64,000 nucleotides of DNA from Paraspadella gotoi (taxonomy: Eukaryota > Chaetognatha): positions 322,713-386,712 of the forward strand of contig CM119270.1 in the NCBI GenBank assembly GCA_051294375.1, given 5' to 3'. Below, one piece after another: positions 1 through 9,741 of this stretch. The translations under genes were made by a program, and so were the position numbers. Every line of letters starts with the position of its first letter. Within the stretch, counting starts at the first letter, position 1. Under the pieces are notes generated by a model, which was not told the origin of the DNA, searched no databases, and worked only from the letters and a program-made list of their open reading frames with translations.

Positions 1-595
1 TAAATGTCAAATAAGAAAATACAACTTGAACAGGATCGTAAAATCATTCAAAGTTAAATATATTACGTTATTTGAATTAAATCTAGTTAATATTTTTTAA
101 TGAAGTTTCTTACATTTGAATTTAAAAAAATAATTAGAAAGATTTGTATTTGGGATATGAAATAATATTTTGAAAAGTTTGAAATTAGATTCGACAACGA
201 TTTTATTTTTTACATAGAAAAAACCGGACATGTTTCGGCTTTCAGTGCAAATTTGTTTTTTTTATATAAAATTAGAATTGGAATTATTTAATCAACGTAT
301 CGACACCGCCGCCGTTGCAGCTGTTACTTATCATGACCTTTAATTGTCACTTCGAAATGTAGTAGTAAGGGCCTTTTTATTTTAGCTTGGGGCGTTTTCT
401 TTTTGTTTTTTATTACTAATCTCATTTATGTTTCTTATGTCGCTTTCAACTTAAAACTCCTTCAAAATCTTTTGTTTATGAAGTTTCTGATACTCGACGT
501 CAGTTGTCGCTTCATTTCGAGGAATTAAAAAAAGGCAAACATTTTCTTCAACTTTAAAAAGTATAGATATTCGGCCTTTATAACTCACTTTATAA
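1..595. other. AT-rich stretch, no gene seen
   Basis: This stretch is AT-rich with short homopolymer runs. I find no open frame with splice signals and no RNA gene. A short GC-richer patch near 300-345 (CCGCCGCCGTTGCAGCTG) stands out from its surroundings but gives no convincing exon on either strand. Confidence 0.5.
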
Positions 596-797
596 ATGAG
601 TAAGAAAGATAAAAATCCTCTGAAGGTGAGGCTTGCCTAAGTGCCTTACCATTTATCTCGTCTCGTCATAGGACGTAGCTGATGCTGCGTCTGAATCGGC
701 TGCGGATGCAGGGGCGAGCAGAGTTAGTCTGGGACGAAAGAAGCGCGAATTGACGGAAGCAGCTAAAACCCGGTCCGACATTTCATTAGGAAATTGA
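596..797 (+). CDS. weak two-exon candidate for a small peptide with a Gly-Arg-Lys-Lys-Arg motif
   Basis: Seen: an ATG at 596 preceded by an in-frame stop opens a 10-codon frame ending in AAG before a donor-like GTGAGG at 626. A 46-base stretch ends in CATAG at 671, and an open frame then runs from 672 to a TGA at 795-797. Joined in phase 0 this gives 51 residues. The second part is alanine-rich and then carries G-R-K-K-R, which in neuropeptide precursors marks dibasic cleavage with amidation. Against it: there is no signal peptide, the intron is very short, the polypyrimidine tract is weak, and the complementary strand of 672-797 is also open for 44 codons. It may be the last exon of a gene whose other exons lie outside the window, or chance. 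No family is recognised. Confidence 0.2.
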
Positions 798-1219
798 AAG
801 AAGAATAATGAAAGAAAAAGAAATTTTGAATGAATTTAACATTCATAATTAGTATTAACCAAGCGCTCGTATTACACTTGTATAATAAAGTATTTTTGAC
901 ATTACTAACTCTTGTACGTCATTTTGGCATTTTGCTCAAGAATAGAAAAAGACTTAGCATTAACATTATCGAGCATCCTCTTTTCCTACCCAATGGTTTC
1001 GGGTTCGCGCCCCATTAGTGTCAATGTTACTAATCGGGTTTGAACTTTTAACCTGCCTGTAGTTGAGGATTACAGTTCTGCAGTTATTGGCCGCTGTTCG
1101 TCCAGTAAGGAGCTATACATTTTAAGTAATAAGGTAAATCAAAGGTAATGCAGTAATTCATACTTTACTTTATTTTATATCACAACTGAATTATTCAAAA
1201 TAAAAGAGGCAATAATTAC
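798..1219. other. no gene seen; one tRNA-like B-box motif
   Basis: The stretch is AT-rich. At 1002-1012 the sequence GGTTCGCGCCC matches the RNA polymerase III B-box pattern, with no matching acceptor stem or A-box at tRNA spacing. It is at most a remnant of a tRNA-derived short interspersed element. Confidence 0.35.
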
Positions 1220-1545
1220 AAGGAGTCCTGTTACGTGACAAGGGGAGCCTTCACGTGATTGGCGGCGTCTGTCACGTGACTATAGGCGCCATCACCCGAT
1301 GGGCGGCGTCTGTCACGTGACTAGGTGGCGCCCTCACCCGCGATGGGCGGACTCTGTCATCGTGACTAGTGGCGCCATCACCGATGGGCGGCGTCTGTGT
1401 CACGTGACTAAGTGGCGCCATCACCCGATGGGCGGCGTCTGTCACGTGACTAGTGGACGCCATCACCCGATGGGAGGCGTCTGTCACGTGACTAGTGGCG
1501 CCATCACCGATGGGCGGCGTCTGTCACGTGACTAGTGGCGCCTAC
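1220..1545. repeat. minisatellite of about 41 bp with CACGTG palindromes
   Basis: Roughly seven to eight head-to-tail units are present. Each has a GTGGCGCCATCACC block, a CGATGGGCGGCGTCTGT block and a TCACGTGAC block. Unit length varies by a few bases, and the first units (1220-1270) are degenerate. The array is much more GC-rich than its flanks. Open frames on both strands here are repeat translations. CACGTG is the core E-box bound by basic helix-loop-helix factors such as USF or Max; whether it is bound here is unknown. Confidence 0.9.
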
Positions 1546-1559
1546 GGCTAACGCGAATT

Positions 1560-3401
1560 TTTTCCTTTTGATCGGATTCAACGACTCGAGGTTCGCCTTT
1601 CGGAGGTTGAAATTCAATCCCAATGAGGAGAGAGCGACATGAGATGAGAGAGAGAGAGAGAGAGAGAAGACGAGAGAGGAGAGAGAGAGAGACGGTGTAC
1701 GTCCTCGCCATAAATTTGTATCTAGTTTCACTAAGAACAATATAGTTTTTTGTGAGGAATTATGTGTGAGAGACTTTCTTGGAGACGATGATAACGACAA
1801 CAACAAGAATAGAATAGAGATGACATGGACGAAAAAAAATTAACAACAACAAACTAGAGGGAAGTTATGAGCGATCTCTCTCTCTCTCTCTCTCTCTCTC
1901 TAGGAGGAGAGAGGGAAAGTGAAGGAAAAGAAAGCGAAGAAGGAAGAAGAAGAAGAAAGGAGGAAGTGAGATAAGAAGGAATGAGAGGTTTTTTTTAGTA
2001 AGAGGTTGAGGAAAAAAAGAGAAAAAAAAGGAAGGAAACGGAGGAAGGAAAAAGAAACAAAGCAATGAGAAAGAAGGAGGAAGGAGGAAGAAGGAAATAG
2101 GAGGAAAGGAGGAAGGGAAAGGCAGGGGAAAAGAGGAGAAGGCGAGGAAGAACAGAGGTTAAAAAGAGAAAAGGAATTAGAGGCGAGAAAGTCGAAGGAA
2201 GCCATTAAAAAGAAAAGGCTGAGGAAGCGAGAGAAGAAAGAAGAGATGAAGCATAGTGAAAGGGCGGAAGGGAGGGAGGAAGAGCAAGACTAAGAGGGGT
2301 AAAGGATGAAACAGGTATTAGAGGGACGGATAAAGGCGGAAGCCCAATCTTAAAAGAAAGCGGCGAGCGAAAGAAGAAGAGCAATGATAGCGAAAGGCGC
2401 GGAATGGAGCAGGGAGGAAGGAGAAAGAACGAGAGGTTAAAGAGCCAGAAAAAGGATTAGAGGGAGGAAAGGAGGGAGGAAGCAGTAAAAAAGCAGAAAC
2501 AGGGAGTAGGAAGCAAGAAAGAAGAGGAACGGATCAACAATGACGAGATAATAAAAGCTCGATGGTTGAGATCCGACGATTTTATGAGCTGTAAGGAAGC
2601 GATTAACAGGAGGAGCGATCAGAAAGAGCAAAGATAGATCCTATTGAAGGAGCATATTACTCTGGTACTTTGGAGATGATAAGCGAAGAGCAAAGAGAGA
2701 TCCTATTGAAAGGAGCTTATTTTTGTACTATTGGAGCGATAAGAAGATTCAATTGACAAATTATTATAGTGATTAAAAAAGCAAAAAAAGGTAAATTCAT
2801 CAATAAGCAGTGATATGTTGATTAATATGAGCCAATACAGTGAAATAGTCAACGTATTTGACGAGAGCTGATCTCTGAATTAGTGCGAGCGATTTATTAA
2901 TGTGGGGGCGGAGATGAGTTAAAGTCCCTCAAAGCAGATGAGAGGGCTAAGGTGCCGAGTTTAAGGAAAGAAATGTAAGGTGAGTTCAATGAGAATTTTT
3001 TTGTTCTTTCTTTTCGATTCCAGTAATTAGGGTCAAAAGCTTTTTTTTTTCTCTAAATAGACGATAATGACGCTAAATGATGAGGGAGGGAAAATAGAGT
3101 CGGAAGCAGCGATTGAAAGAGAGAGATATGACAGAGACAGAAAAAAGGAGAAAAGGAGAGACGAGACAATTGAAGGAAAGCAATAACAAGAAAGTAGGTT
3201 ATAGTTCCTAAGAAACAAGACAAAGATGAATGATGGACGAGAAGTGAAGAGAGAGAGCAGAGAGAAGCAGGACTGAGAGACGAGCAGAGAGACGAGACGA
3301 GAGCATCGCCTTCATAACTTTCAACGAGGGTAATGAAGAGAGAGAGAGATGAGAGACGAGAGGAGAAAGAAGAGAGAGAGAGGAGAGAGAGATCGCAGAT
3401 G
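1560..3401. repeat. left arm of a large imperfect inverted repeat
   Basis: Bases 2560-3401 are, with many small indels, the reverse complement of 3427-4110. Matching anchors include a GTACTATTGGAGCGATAAG block at about 2736 (mirror near 3940), the segment around 2900-2990 (mirror near 3710-3790) and the GGGTCAAAAGC block at 3031 (mirror near 3648). Outward of 2560 both arms become purine/pyrimidine-biased low-complexity sequence, and the match probably continues to about 1560 (the reverse complement of 1565-1620 resembles 4765-4830). GA tracts at 1651-1692 and 1878-1903 lie in this arm. Confidence 0.8.
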
Positions 3402-3426
3402 NNNNNNNNNNNNNNNNNNNNNNNNN
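3402..3426. other. 25-N gap at the centre of the inverted repeat
   Basis: Exactly 25 N, flanked by GA repeats on the left and CT repeats on the right, at the symmetry axis of the inverted repeat. Confidence 0.95.
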
Positions 3427-4840
3427 TCTCTCTCTCTCTCCTTCCTCGTTGAAAGGGACTTCCGTCCATCCATTCATTTTGTCTTTTCTTAGGACTTAAC
3501 CTACTTTCTTGTTATTTGCTTTCCTTCAATTGTCTCTCTCTCTCTTTCTCATTTTCTGTCTCTGTCTCTCTCTCTCTTTCAATCGCTCTCTCTTTTTCCC
3601 TCCCTCTCATTTACGTCATTATCGTCTATTTCAGAGAAAAAAAAAGCTTTTGACCCTAATTACTGCAAATCGAAAAGAAAGAACAAAAAAATTCATCATT
3701 GAACTCACCTTACCTTTCTTTTCCTTAAACTCGGCACCTTACCCTCCTCTGCTTTGAGGGCTTTAACTCATCTCCCGCCCCACATTAATAAATCGCTCCA
3801 CTAATTCAGAGATCGCTCTCTCAATACGTTGACTTTTCACTGTATTGCTCATTTAATCAACATATCACTCTTTTGATAATTTACCTTTTTTTGCTTTTTT
3901 AATCACTATAATAATTTTCAAATTGATCTTCTTATCGCTCCAATAGTACAAAAATAACTCCTTCAATAGGATCTCTCTTTGCTCTTCTTATCTCTCCAAT
4001 AGTACAGAAATAGCTCCTTCAATAGGATCTATCTTTGCTCTTCTGATCGCTCCTGTAATCGCTCCTTCAGCTCATAAATCGTTCGGATCTCAACCCACAG
4101 ACTTTAATTATCTCTCATTGTTGATCCGTTCCTCTTCTTTCTTCTTCCTCCCTTTTCTTTTATGCTTCCTCCTTTCCTCCCTCTAATCCTTTTCTCTTTA
4201 CCTCTCTTCTTCTCCTTCCTCCCTCCCTTCCCCCTTTCCTATCTTCTCTTCTCCTTCCTCCCTTTTCTTTTATGCTTCCTCGTTTTCACTCAGCCTCTAA
4301 TATCCTTATTCTCTTTACGCTGGCTTCTCTATCTCCTTTCCTCCCCTCCCTTCCCCCTTCATCCTATTCTTCTGCCTTGCTCCTTCCTGCCCTTTTTCTT
4401 TATGCTTCCATCCTTGTTCCTCCCTCTAATCCTTTTCTCGTATTACCGTTCTGTTTTTATCCTTCCTCCCTTCCTTACGCTCCTTTCCTCGGCTCGTTTC
4501 TCTTCTTTGCCTTCCTCACTTCTTTCTCATTTTCCTTCCTCCTTCTTCCTATTCCTTTTTTTCCATCCTCTTTACCAGTGCTCTTCTTGCTTCGCTGTCC
4601 TGCCCCTTTCTTCCTCTTTCCTACTCCTTGCCTGCTCTGCTCACCATTCTCTTCCGGCTTCTCCTTCTTATCCTGTTGCTCTCCTTTCCTTCCTCCTCTT
4701 CTCTTTTCTCCCTTTCCTCCTTTTCTTTCCTCCATCCTCTGGGATTCACAAGAGGAGAGATAATTCGTAAATCCGATTCACAGTTCCAACTTTCGCTCGA
4801 GTTGTTCGTGAGTTGTGACTCTGTTGATTCCGAAGCTTGG
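3427..4840. repeat. right arm of the large imperfect inverted repeat
   Basis: This arm mirrors 1560-3401. Unique-looking sequence at 3427-4110 is followed by a pyrimidine-rich block (4110-4740) made of repeated TCCTTCCTCCC and CTTTTATGCTTCC pieces. The 202- and 163-codon open frames at 4162-4770 are translations of this block and are not genes. The right arm is shorter than the left over the same landmarks, meaning the left arm carries extra small insertions. Confidence 0.8.
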
Positions 4841-5244
4841 ATGCACCCGAGCTGCTACAGGGTGAGGGACATTGACCGCCTTTTGAAATAATTTAAGTTT
4901 TTGATATATTTCAATCGAATTAGGAATCAAAATGGTAATTTAGAGTTTGTAATATTATTTTTTTATTTCTTATACCCAGGTTTAAACATTTTTATTTATT
5001 TAATTTTCTGCTCTCCTCTTTGTTAAATACAAAGGTTTGTTAAAAAACTTTTCGATATCTTTTAGCTATTTTCTTACCCAGTATTTTTTTCTTATTTGTC
5101 TTATTGAATTGTTATTTTCTATTAATTCTATTTCTTAATCTACTATTTAGTTTTTATATAATTCTTTTAAAAAAATTATCTTTCTTTTTTTTTTATTCTA
5201 GTCACAATTTTTCATGAGATTCATCTGCCTCTACTTTGAGTGTA
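4841..5244. other. AT-rich stretch, no gene seen
   Basis: After about 4890 the sequence is T-rich and low in complexity up to the CT tract at 5245. No exon or RNA gene is visible. Confidence 0.5.
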
Positions 5245-5245
5245 A

Positions 5246-5280
<35 letters not shown>

Positions 5281-6250
5281 NNNNNNNNNNNNNNNNNNNN
5301 NNNNNNNNNNNNNNNNNNNNNNNNNNNNNNNNNNNNNNNNNNNNNNNNNNNNNNNNNNNNNNNNNNNNNNNNNNNNNNNNNNNNNNNNNNNNNNNNNNNN
5401 NNNNNNNNNNNNNNNNNNNNNNNNNNNNNNNNNNNNNNNNNNNNNNNNNNNNNNNNNNNNNNNNNNNNNNNNNNNNNNNNNNNNNNNNNNNNNNNNNNNN
5501 NNNNNNNNNNNNNNNNNNNNNNNNNNNNNNNNNNNNNNNNNNNNNNNNNNNNNNNNNNNNNNNNNNNNNNNNNNNNNNNNNNNNNNNNNNNNNNNNNNNN
5601 NNNNNNNNNNNNNNNNNNNNNNNNNNNNNNNNNNNNNNNNNNNNNNNNNNNNNNNNNNNNNNNNNNNNNNNNNNNNNNNNNNNNNNNNNNNNNNNNNNNN
5701 NNNNNNNNNNNNNNNNNNNNNNNNNNNNNNNNNNNNNNNNNNNNNNNNNNNNNNNNNNNNNNNNNNNNNNNNNNNNNNNNNNNNNNNNNNNNNNNNNNNN
5801 NNNNNNNNNNNNNNNNNNNNNNNNNNNNNNNNNNNNNNNNNNNNNNNNNNNNNNNNNNNNNNNNNNNNNNNNNNNNNNNNNNNNNNNNNNNNNNNNNNNN
5901 NNNNNNNNNNNNNNNNNNNNNNNNNNNNNNNNNNNNNNNNNNNNNNNNNNNNNNNNNNNNNNNNNNNNNNNNNNNNNNNNNNNNNNNNNNNNNNNNNNNN
6001 NNNNNNNNNNNNNNNNNNNNNNNNNNNNNNNNNNNNNNNNNNNNNNNNNNNNNNNNNNNNNNNNNNNNNNNNNNNNNNNNNNNNNNNNNNNNNNNNNNNN
6101 NNNNNNNNNNNNNNNNNNNNNNNNNNNNNNNNNNNNNNNNNNNNNNNNNNNNNNNNNNNNNNNNNNNNNNNNNNNNNNNNNNNNNNNNNNNNNNNNNNNN
6201 NNNNNNNNNNNNNNNNNNNNNNNNNNNNNNNNNNNNNNNNNNNNNNNNNN
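5245..6250. other. CT tract running into a 970-N gap
   Basis: A perfect CT repeat starts near 5249 and stops at the first N (5281), with 970 N up to 6250. Long open frames across this gap are artefacts of translating N. Confidence 0.95.
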
Positions 6251-7165
6251 GAGGAGAATAATTCCAACGACGATTTTGTGGAAGGAGGCAAATCGGAGTA
6301 ATTTGGGTCACTAGAAGGAAAAGGAGAACGTAGAGGGAAGGAGGAAGAGGAGAGGATGAAAGAGGATAAGGAGGAGGGAGGAGAAAGAAGGACGAAAGAA
6401 GGGCAGTAGATAAATGGAATCACAAATAAAGGGAAAGAAATTCATAAACTTGAGAGACGAACAGGCGTTTGCGCGAGAAGAAGAGAGAGAGAAGAGAGAG
6501 AGCAGAGAGAGAGAGAGAGAGAGAGACTGTGGTAAAGGGCGAAAAGAATAAAGATCCAGGGGTGATTTGAATGATTATTTTTATGATAATGATTTTGTCA
6601 TATTATTATATTGTGATCTCATAAAATTGTTAAATCATCCATTAATTAAGTCAACAACCTAACCTAACTGTCTTGTTAAGTCCATAAATCCTCTTATCAG
6701 ATAATAACATAGCAAGGCCCTGCATGCCTTTTATTAATGTTATATGATAATGGTACTCCCTGATATATGTACATAATTAACGTTTTGTAGTGAATGCTTG
6801 ATTTTTTTTCGTCAAACCTGAGCCCCTGTTCATAACCAGGAAAGTCAAAAAAGGTGAGGCTATAAAAAATGATGAATTAATGATAAAACCAGGAATAATG
6901 ATTTATTTATGATGAGAATGGGGTTAAGGAGAAAATAAAGAAGGTTATAAAAATGCATAATTGAATGAAGAAGGTGATAAAAAAGGCGGGAATGAGCGAA
7001 TGAGTTAGATGATTCGAGATGAATGTTAAATGAACATGCGATGAATGTGAGACGTTTGTGAAATGTCTGGGGGTGTAATCGGTGATGTGAATACTCATTC
7101 GTGAAGATATTCCGAATCCTAGATTCGTAGAAGAAAATGGTGAGCGAAATAAGAGGGTCGTCACC
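6251..7165. other. GA-rich then AT-rich DNA, no gene seen
   Basis: Bases 6310-6540 are purine-rich, with GA repeats at 6483-6526. Bases 6540-6900 are AT-rich and include AACCTAACCTAAC at 6658, two copies of the CCTAA/TTAGG motif. Bases 6900-7160 contain scattered GAATGA-like words. The 85-codon minus-strand frame here lacks support. Confidence 0.45.
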
Positions 7166-7167
7166 TA

Positions 7168-7170
7168 TTG

Positions 7171-7206
<36 letters not shown>

Positions 7207-8128
7207 TACTCTGCCAGGGTCATGTACTGTTCAATTCAATTCAATTCACTCTCTTTCTCTCAGAAGTGAACCAAATTGTGTATTAGAGTGATGTGAAAAT
7301 GATAAAATTTTAGGAAAATTAAATTTAGCATATAAAACATAAAATAAAAACCAATAAAAATACTTTTGGTAAATTTATTTTTTAATTTTTTATACATTAG
7401 TGGGCACCAGTGAGCTATATATAATTTTTTAATTATTTATGTATAATAATAAGTATTAATAAGCTAAAATTTCAAATTGCAAATTTTAAATTTTAAGATC
7501 GGATTTGGATTTTTTGCAAAAAGTTTGATATAAGAAAGTATAATTCTTTTTTAAAAATTCTTTCATTAAGTTGGTTAAAAATGTAAAAAAATATATTTAA
7601 GACAAAGATTTTCAATTTCGAACTTAAAAATATATTTTTTTTTATAATTTTAACCTATTTAATGACATAATTTTTAAAAAAGATCTATATTTTCTTTTAT
7701 CAACTTTTAACGGAGAATCTGAATCTGTTCTCAGAATTTAAAAAAACATTTTTGAAATTTTACATTATATAAGTAGTATATATACAAAATAAGCTGACTT
7801 GTAAAAAAAAGAAAAATAATTATAGATTAGTATTCATTTATATGATAGTTTTCAAGATATAACTGCTAAATATTGATTCCAAACTTTCACTTCATCCTAT
7901 TGTGTATCTCTGGGCGGATTTTTGTTATTGGCTCAGAAACTGACTAAATCTTTTTTCAAAACTATTACTAAAATGAGGAGACAATTCGAAAAAAAAGTCA
8001 TTTTTTTTAGTGAATCATAACACAATTTTTTTTTTACTTTCTTATAATTACCCGGATTATTAAATCGTAAAACAGACATAGTTTGTGACAAAAAATTACC
8101 TACATTAAATAAATTTAACATTTTTGAA
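7168..8128. other. AT-rich downstream flank of the knottin-like gene
   Basis: A CT tract occupies about 7169-7199, followed by AT-rich DNA with no convincing exon. On the minus strand this is the presumed 3' untranslated and downstream region of the gene ending at 8129. I see no clear AATAAA within 400 bases of the stop; the nearest on that strand is near 7378, so the polyadenylation site is unresolved. Confidence 0.5.
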
Positions 8129-9688
8129 TCAAAGTGGAATCCAGGGCAAATCTTCATCCCCGATTTCTCTGCAAGATCCTCCTCGCAAAGCATAACCGCT
8201 GCAGCAGCCGAGTCCGTTGCCGCAGGGTTGACCGTCGGAGCCGCATTGACGCTGGAGAGAAAAGATATCACGTCGGCTTGAGCTTCTCTCTTTGCTCTAT
8301 ATTCCGAAAGCGTCTATTTTTTTTGTTGTTTTTTTTATTCACGATCTTAACGATCTCTACACAATCTGAAATCTCAAAGTCAAAACCCTGATACCTGCTT
8401 AAATCTTTATATCAATCTTTAAATCTCTTAATCTTTAATCTTATATCTTTAAATCTTTAAATCTTTAATCTTTAAATCTTAATCTTTATATCTTATATCT
8501 TTAAATCTTTAAATCTTAAATCTTTAATCTTAAATTTATCTTTAAAATCTTTAAATCTTTAATTAATCTTTATATCTTTAAATCTTTAAATATTTAAATC
8601 TTAAGTTTAAGAACCAATTAAATTCTGAATTTCGTACTTTGAAAAAAAGGGCCTTCTCTTTTCATGAAATTGTTACAACCAATATAAAAATTATCTATTT
8701 TGTAGATAAGGCACGAAATAGGCTGAACACTACTATCCGTAACTTCTGTGCCCCCTCAGCAATATGGAACGGGTCCTGGCATGGACCAGGCTTGAGGGTT
8801 TATTCAGGTCCCCATGGCGGTTTACGGCCGTCCTCACGCTTCCCGCAGGGTAGGTAACGGGTTCAATCCCAGTGGTCATGAGCTGATGGATTTACTTAAT
8901 GAGCCACCGGATCGGGGTGAACTTATGCAATGCACGACTACATATTCATTTAATAAATGAGCTATCTTGCCCCTGATTTTAATTGGACAGACTTTGTTGG
9001 TTTTAGGTCTCCATCACTCTTACAAGTAATGATATTGTTTTTTTTTTTTTTAAATTTTCCAAAATTTAAAGTAACTATGTTTTTAGCTATAATTGATTAT
9101 TAATATCTATCAATATTTACTTTGAATGCCTTTTGTGGCTTTAAATCTTCAATTTCTTTTTCGAGTAACAAACGAAGTAAGGATCTTCTTAACTCGCGAC
9201 TCTCCTCTTTTTCTTCTTTCTCCTGAATTTAAAAAAAAACATTTTTTAGTTAAGTTGATTGTACTCGCTGAGATACTTTTCGGTCGGTCGGTATGTCTAT
9301 CTATTGGTCCTCTCGGCTTATGTTTTCAAAGCTCATTACTTTGGGATTACTGGATCGATATAAATAATAATTTTATACATAAAGGTATGATAGGAGGCTC
9401 AATAAAGCTTTTTTCATATAATATTTAGTTTATTCTGTATTTTATTCTTGTATTGTCGCATGATTATCTAAAAATGCTTTTTAAAAAAATCACTTTTTGC
9501 AGTGCAACAATTTAAACTTGCCGATTCTGGTTTCCAAAGTTATTACTTTTTAGTGCCAATTGCATTGTTATTGGAAAATAATATCTGTATATTTAAATGA
9601 TATTATATATAATACTTACTTTTTTTATCTCTCTTGCTTGAGCTGCTACCACAAAGACAGCAATGGTAACAAATACAAGAAGCTTCAT
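8129..9688 (-). CDS. secreted cysteine-rich (knottin-like) peptide precursor, three exons
   Basis: Coding exons on the minus strand are 9688-9620, 9222-9121 and 8251-8129. Both introns are phase 0 with good signals: donor AAA|GTAAGT at 9620/9619, acceptor TTTAAATTCAG before 9222, donor AAA|GTAAAT at 9121/9120, acceptor TTTTCTCTCCAG before 8251, and a TGA at 8131-8129. The product is 97 residues. Residues 1-18 form a signal peptide ending in the cleavage motif AQA. Residues 19-57 are a Glu/Lys/Arg-rich propeptide with a leucine-rich amphipathic stretch. Lys57-Arg58, one residue on each side of the last junction, is a dibasic processing site. Residues 59-97 are the predicted mature peptide, with cysteines at 60, 67, 73, 74 and 84 (C-x6-C-x5-CC-x9-C), then an acidic, hydrophobic tail. 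Signal-propeptide-cystine-knot precursors include venom peptides, neuropeptides and antimicrobial peptides; the role here is unknown. Residue 78, where a knottin usually has its fifth cysteine, is alanine, leaving an odd cysteine count. Confidence 0.75.
8400..8615. repeat. degenerate AAATCTTT short tandem repeat
   Basis: Many 7-9 bp units of the type AAATCTTT/AATCTTT are joined head to tail, with TATATCTTT variants. It lies inside intron 2 of the knottin-like gene. Confidence 0.9.
8671..8990. repeat. dispersed repeat copy carrying a 250-bp internal insert with a pol III B-box
   Basis: The outer parts (8672-8694 and 8947-8977) match, in reverse complement, sequence at 53270-53345 and 55850-55920, where they lie together. 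Here they are separated by about 250 bp (8696-8946). The insert contains a GGTTCAATCCC B-box near 8859-8869, as in tRNA-derived short interspersed elements. A related partial copy, including a GGCGGTT-ending segment, is at 11518-11620. The element sits in intron 2 of the knottin-like gene. Confidence 0.65.
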
Positions 9689-9710
9689 TTTCTTATTGAT
9701 TCGTGTTGTG

Positions 9711-9741
9711 ATGTCTAAAGTTTTTGATTAAATTATTTATA
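9711..9741 (-). promoter_or_regulatory. TATA box and likely transcription start of the knottin-like gene
   Basis: On the minus strand TATAAATA occupies 9741-9734. About 30 bases downstream, near 9711, the sequence reads ACATCACAACACG, a plausible initiator, leaving a leader of roughly 22 bases before the ATG at 9688 (context GAAAATGAAG). The spacing fits a TATA-driven arthropod promoter with a very short leader. An alternative is a second TATA (TATAAAAA at 9966-9959) with a leader intron from CAG|GTTAGT near 9859 to the acceptor-like ACTTTAG near 9716; I cannot choose between them from sequence. Confidence 0.55.

Noticed and set aside
1272-1535. Possible CRISPR array
   Set aside because: Units are contiguous tandem repeats without unique spacers, in a eukaryotic context.
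4162-4770. Overlapping open frames of 202 and 163 codons
   Set aside because: Translation of a pyrimidine-rich repeat block; composition is almost only Leu, Phe, Pro and Ser.
4784-4861. Possible 26-codon internal exon (two cysteines, acceptor-like CACAG, donor-like GGGTGAGG)
   Set aside because: It lies at the edge of the right arm of the inverted repeat, and a degraded mirror appears near 1565-1620. The acceptor has no pyrimidine tract, and no partner exon is visible.
5202-6423. Open frames of 340-400 codons
   Set aside because: They consist mainly of N translated as unknown residues.
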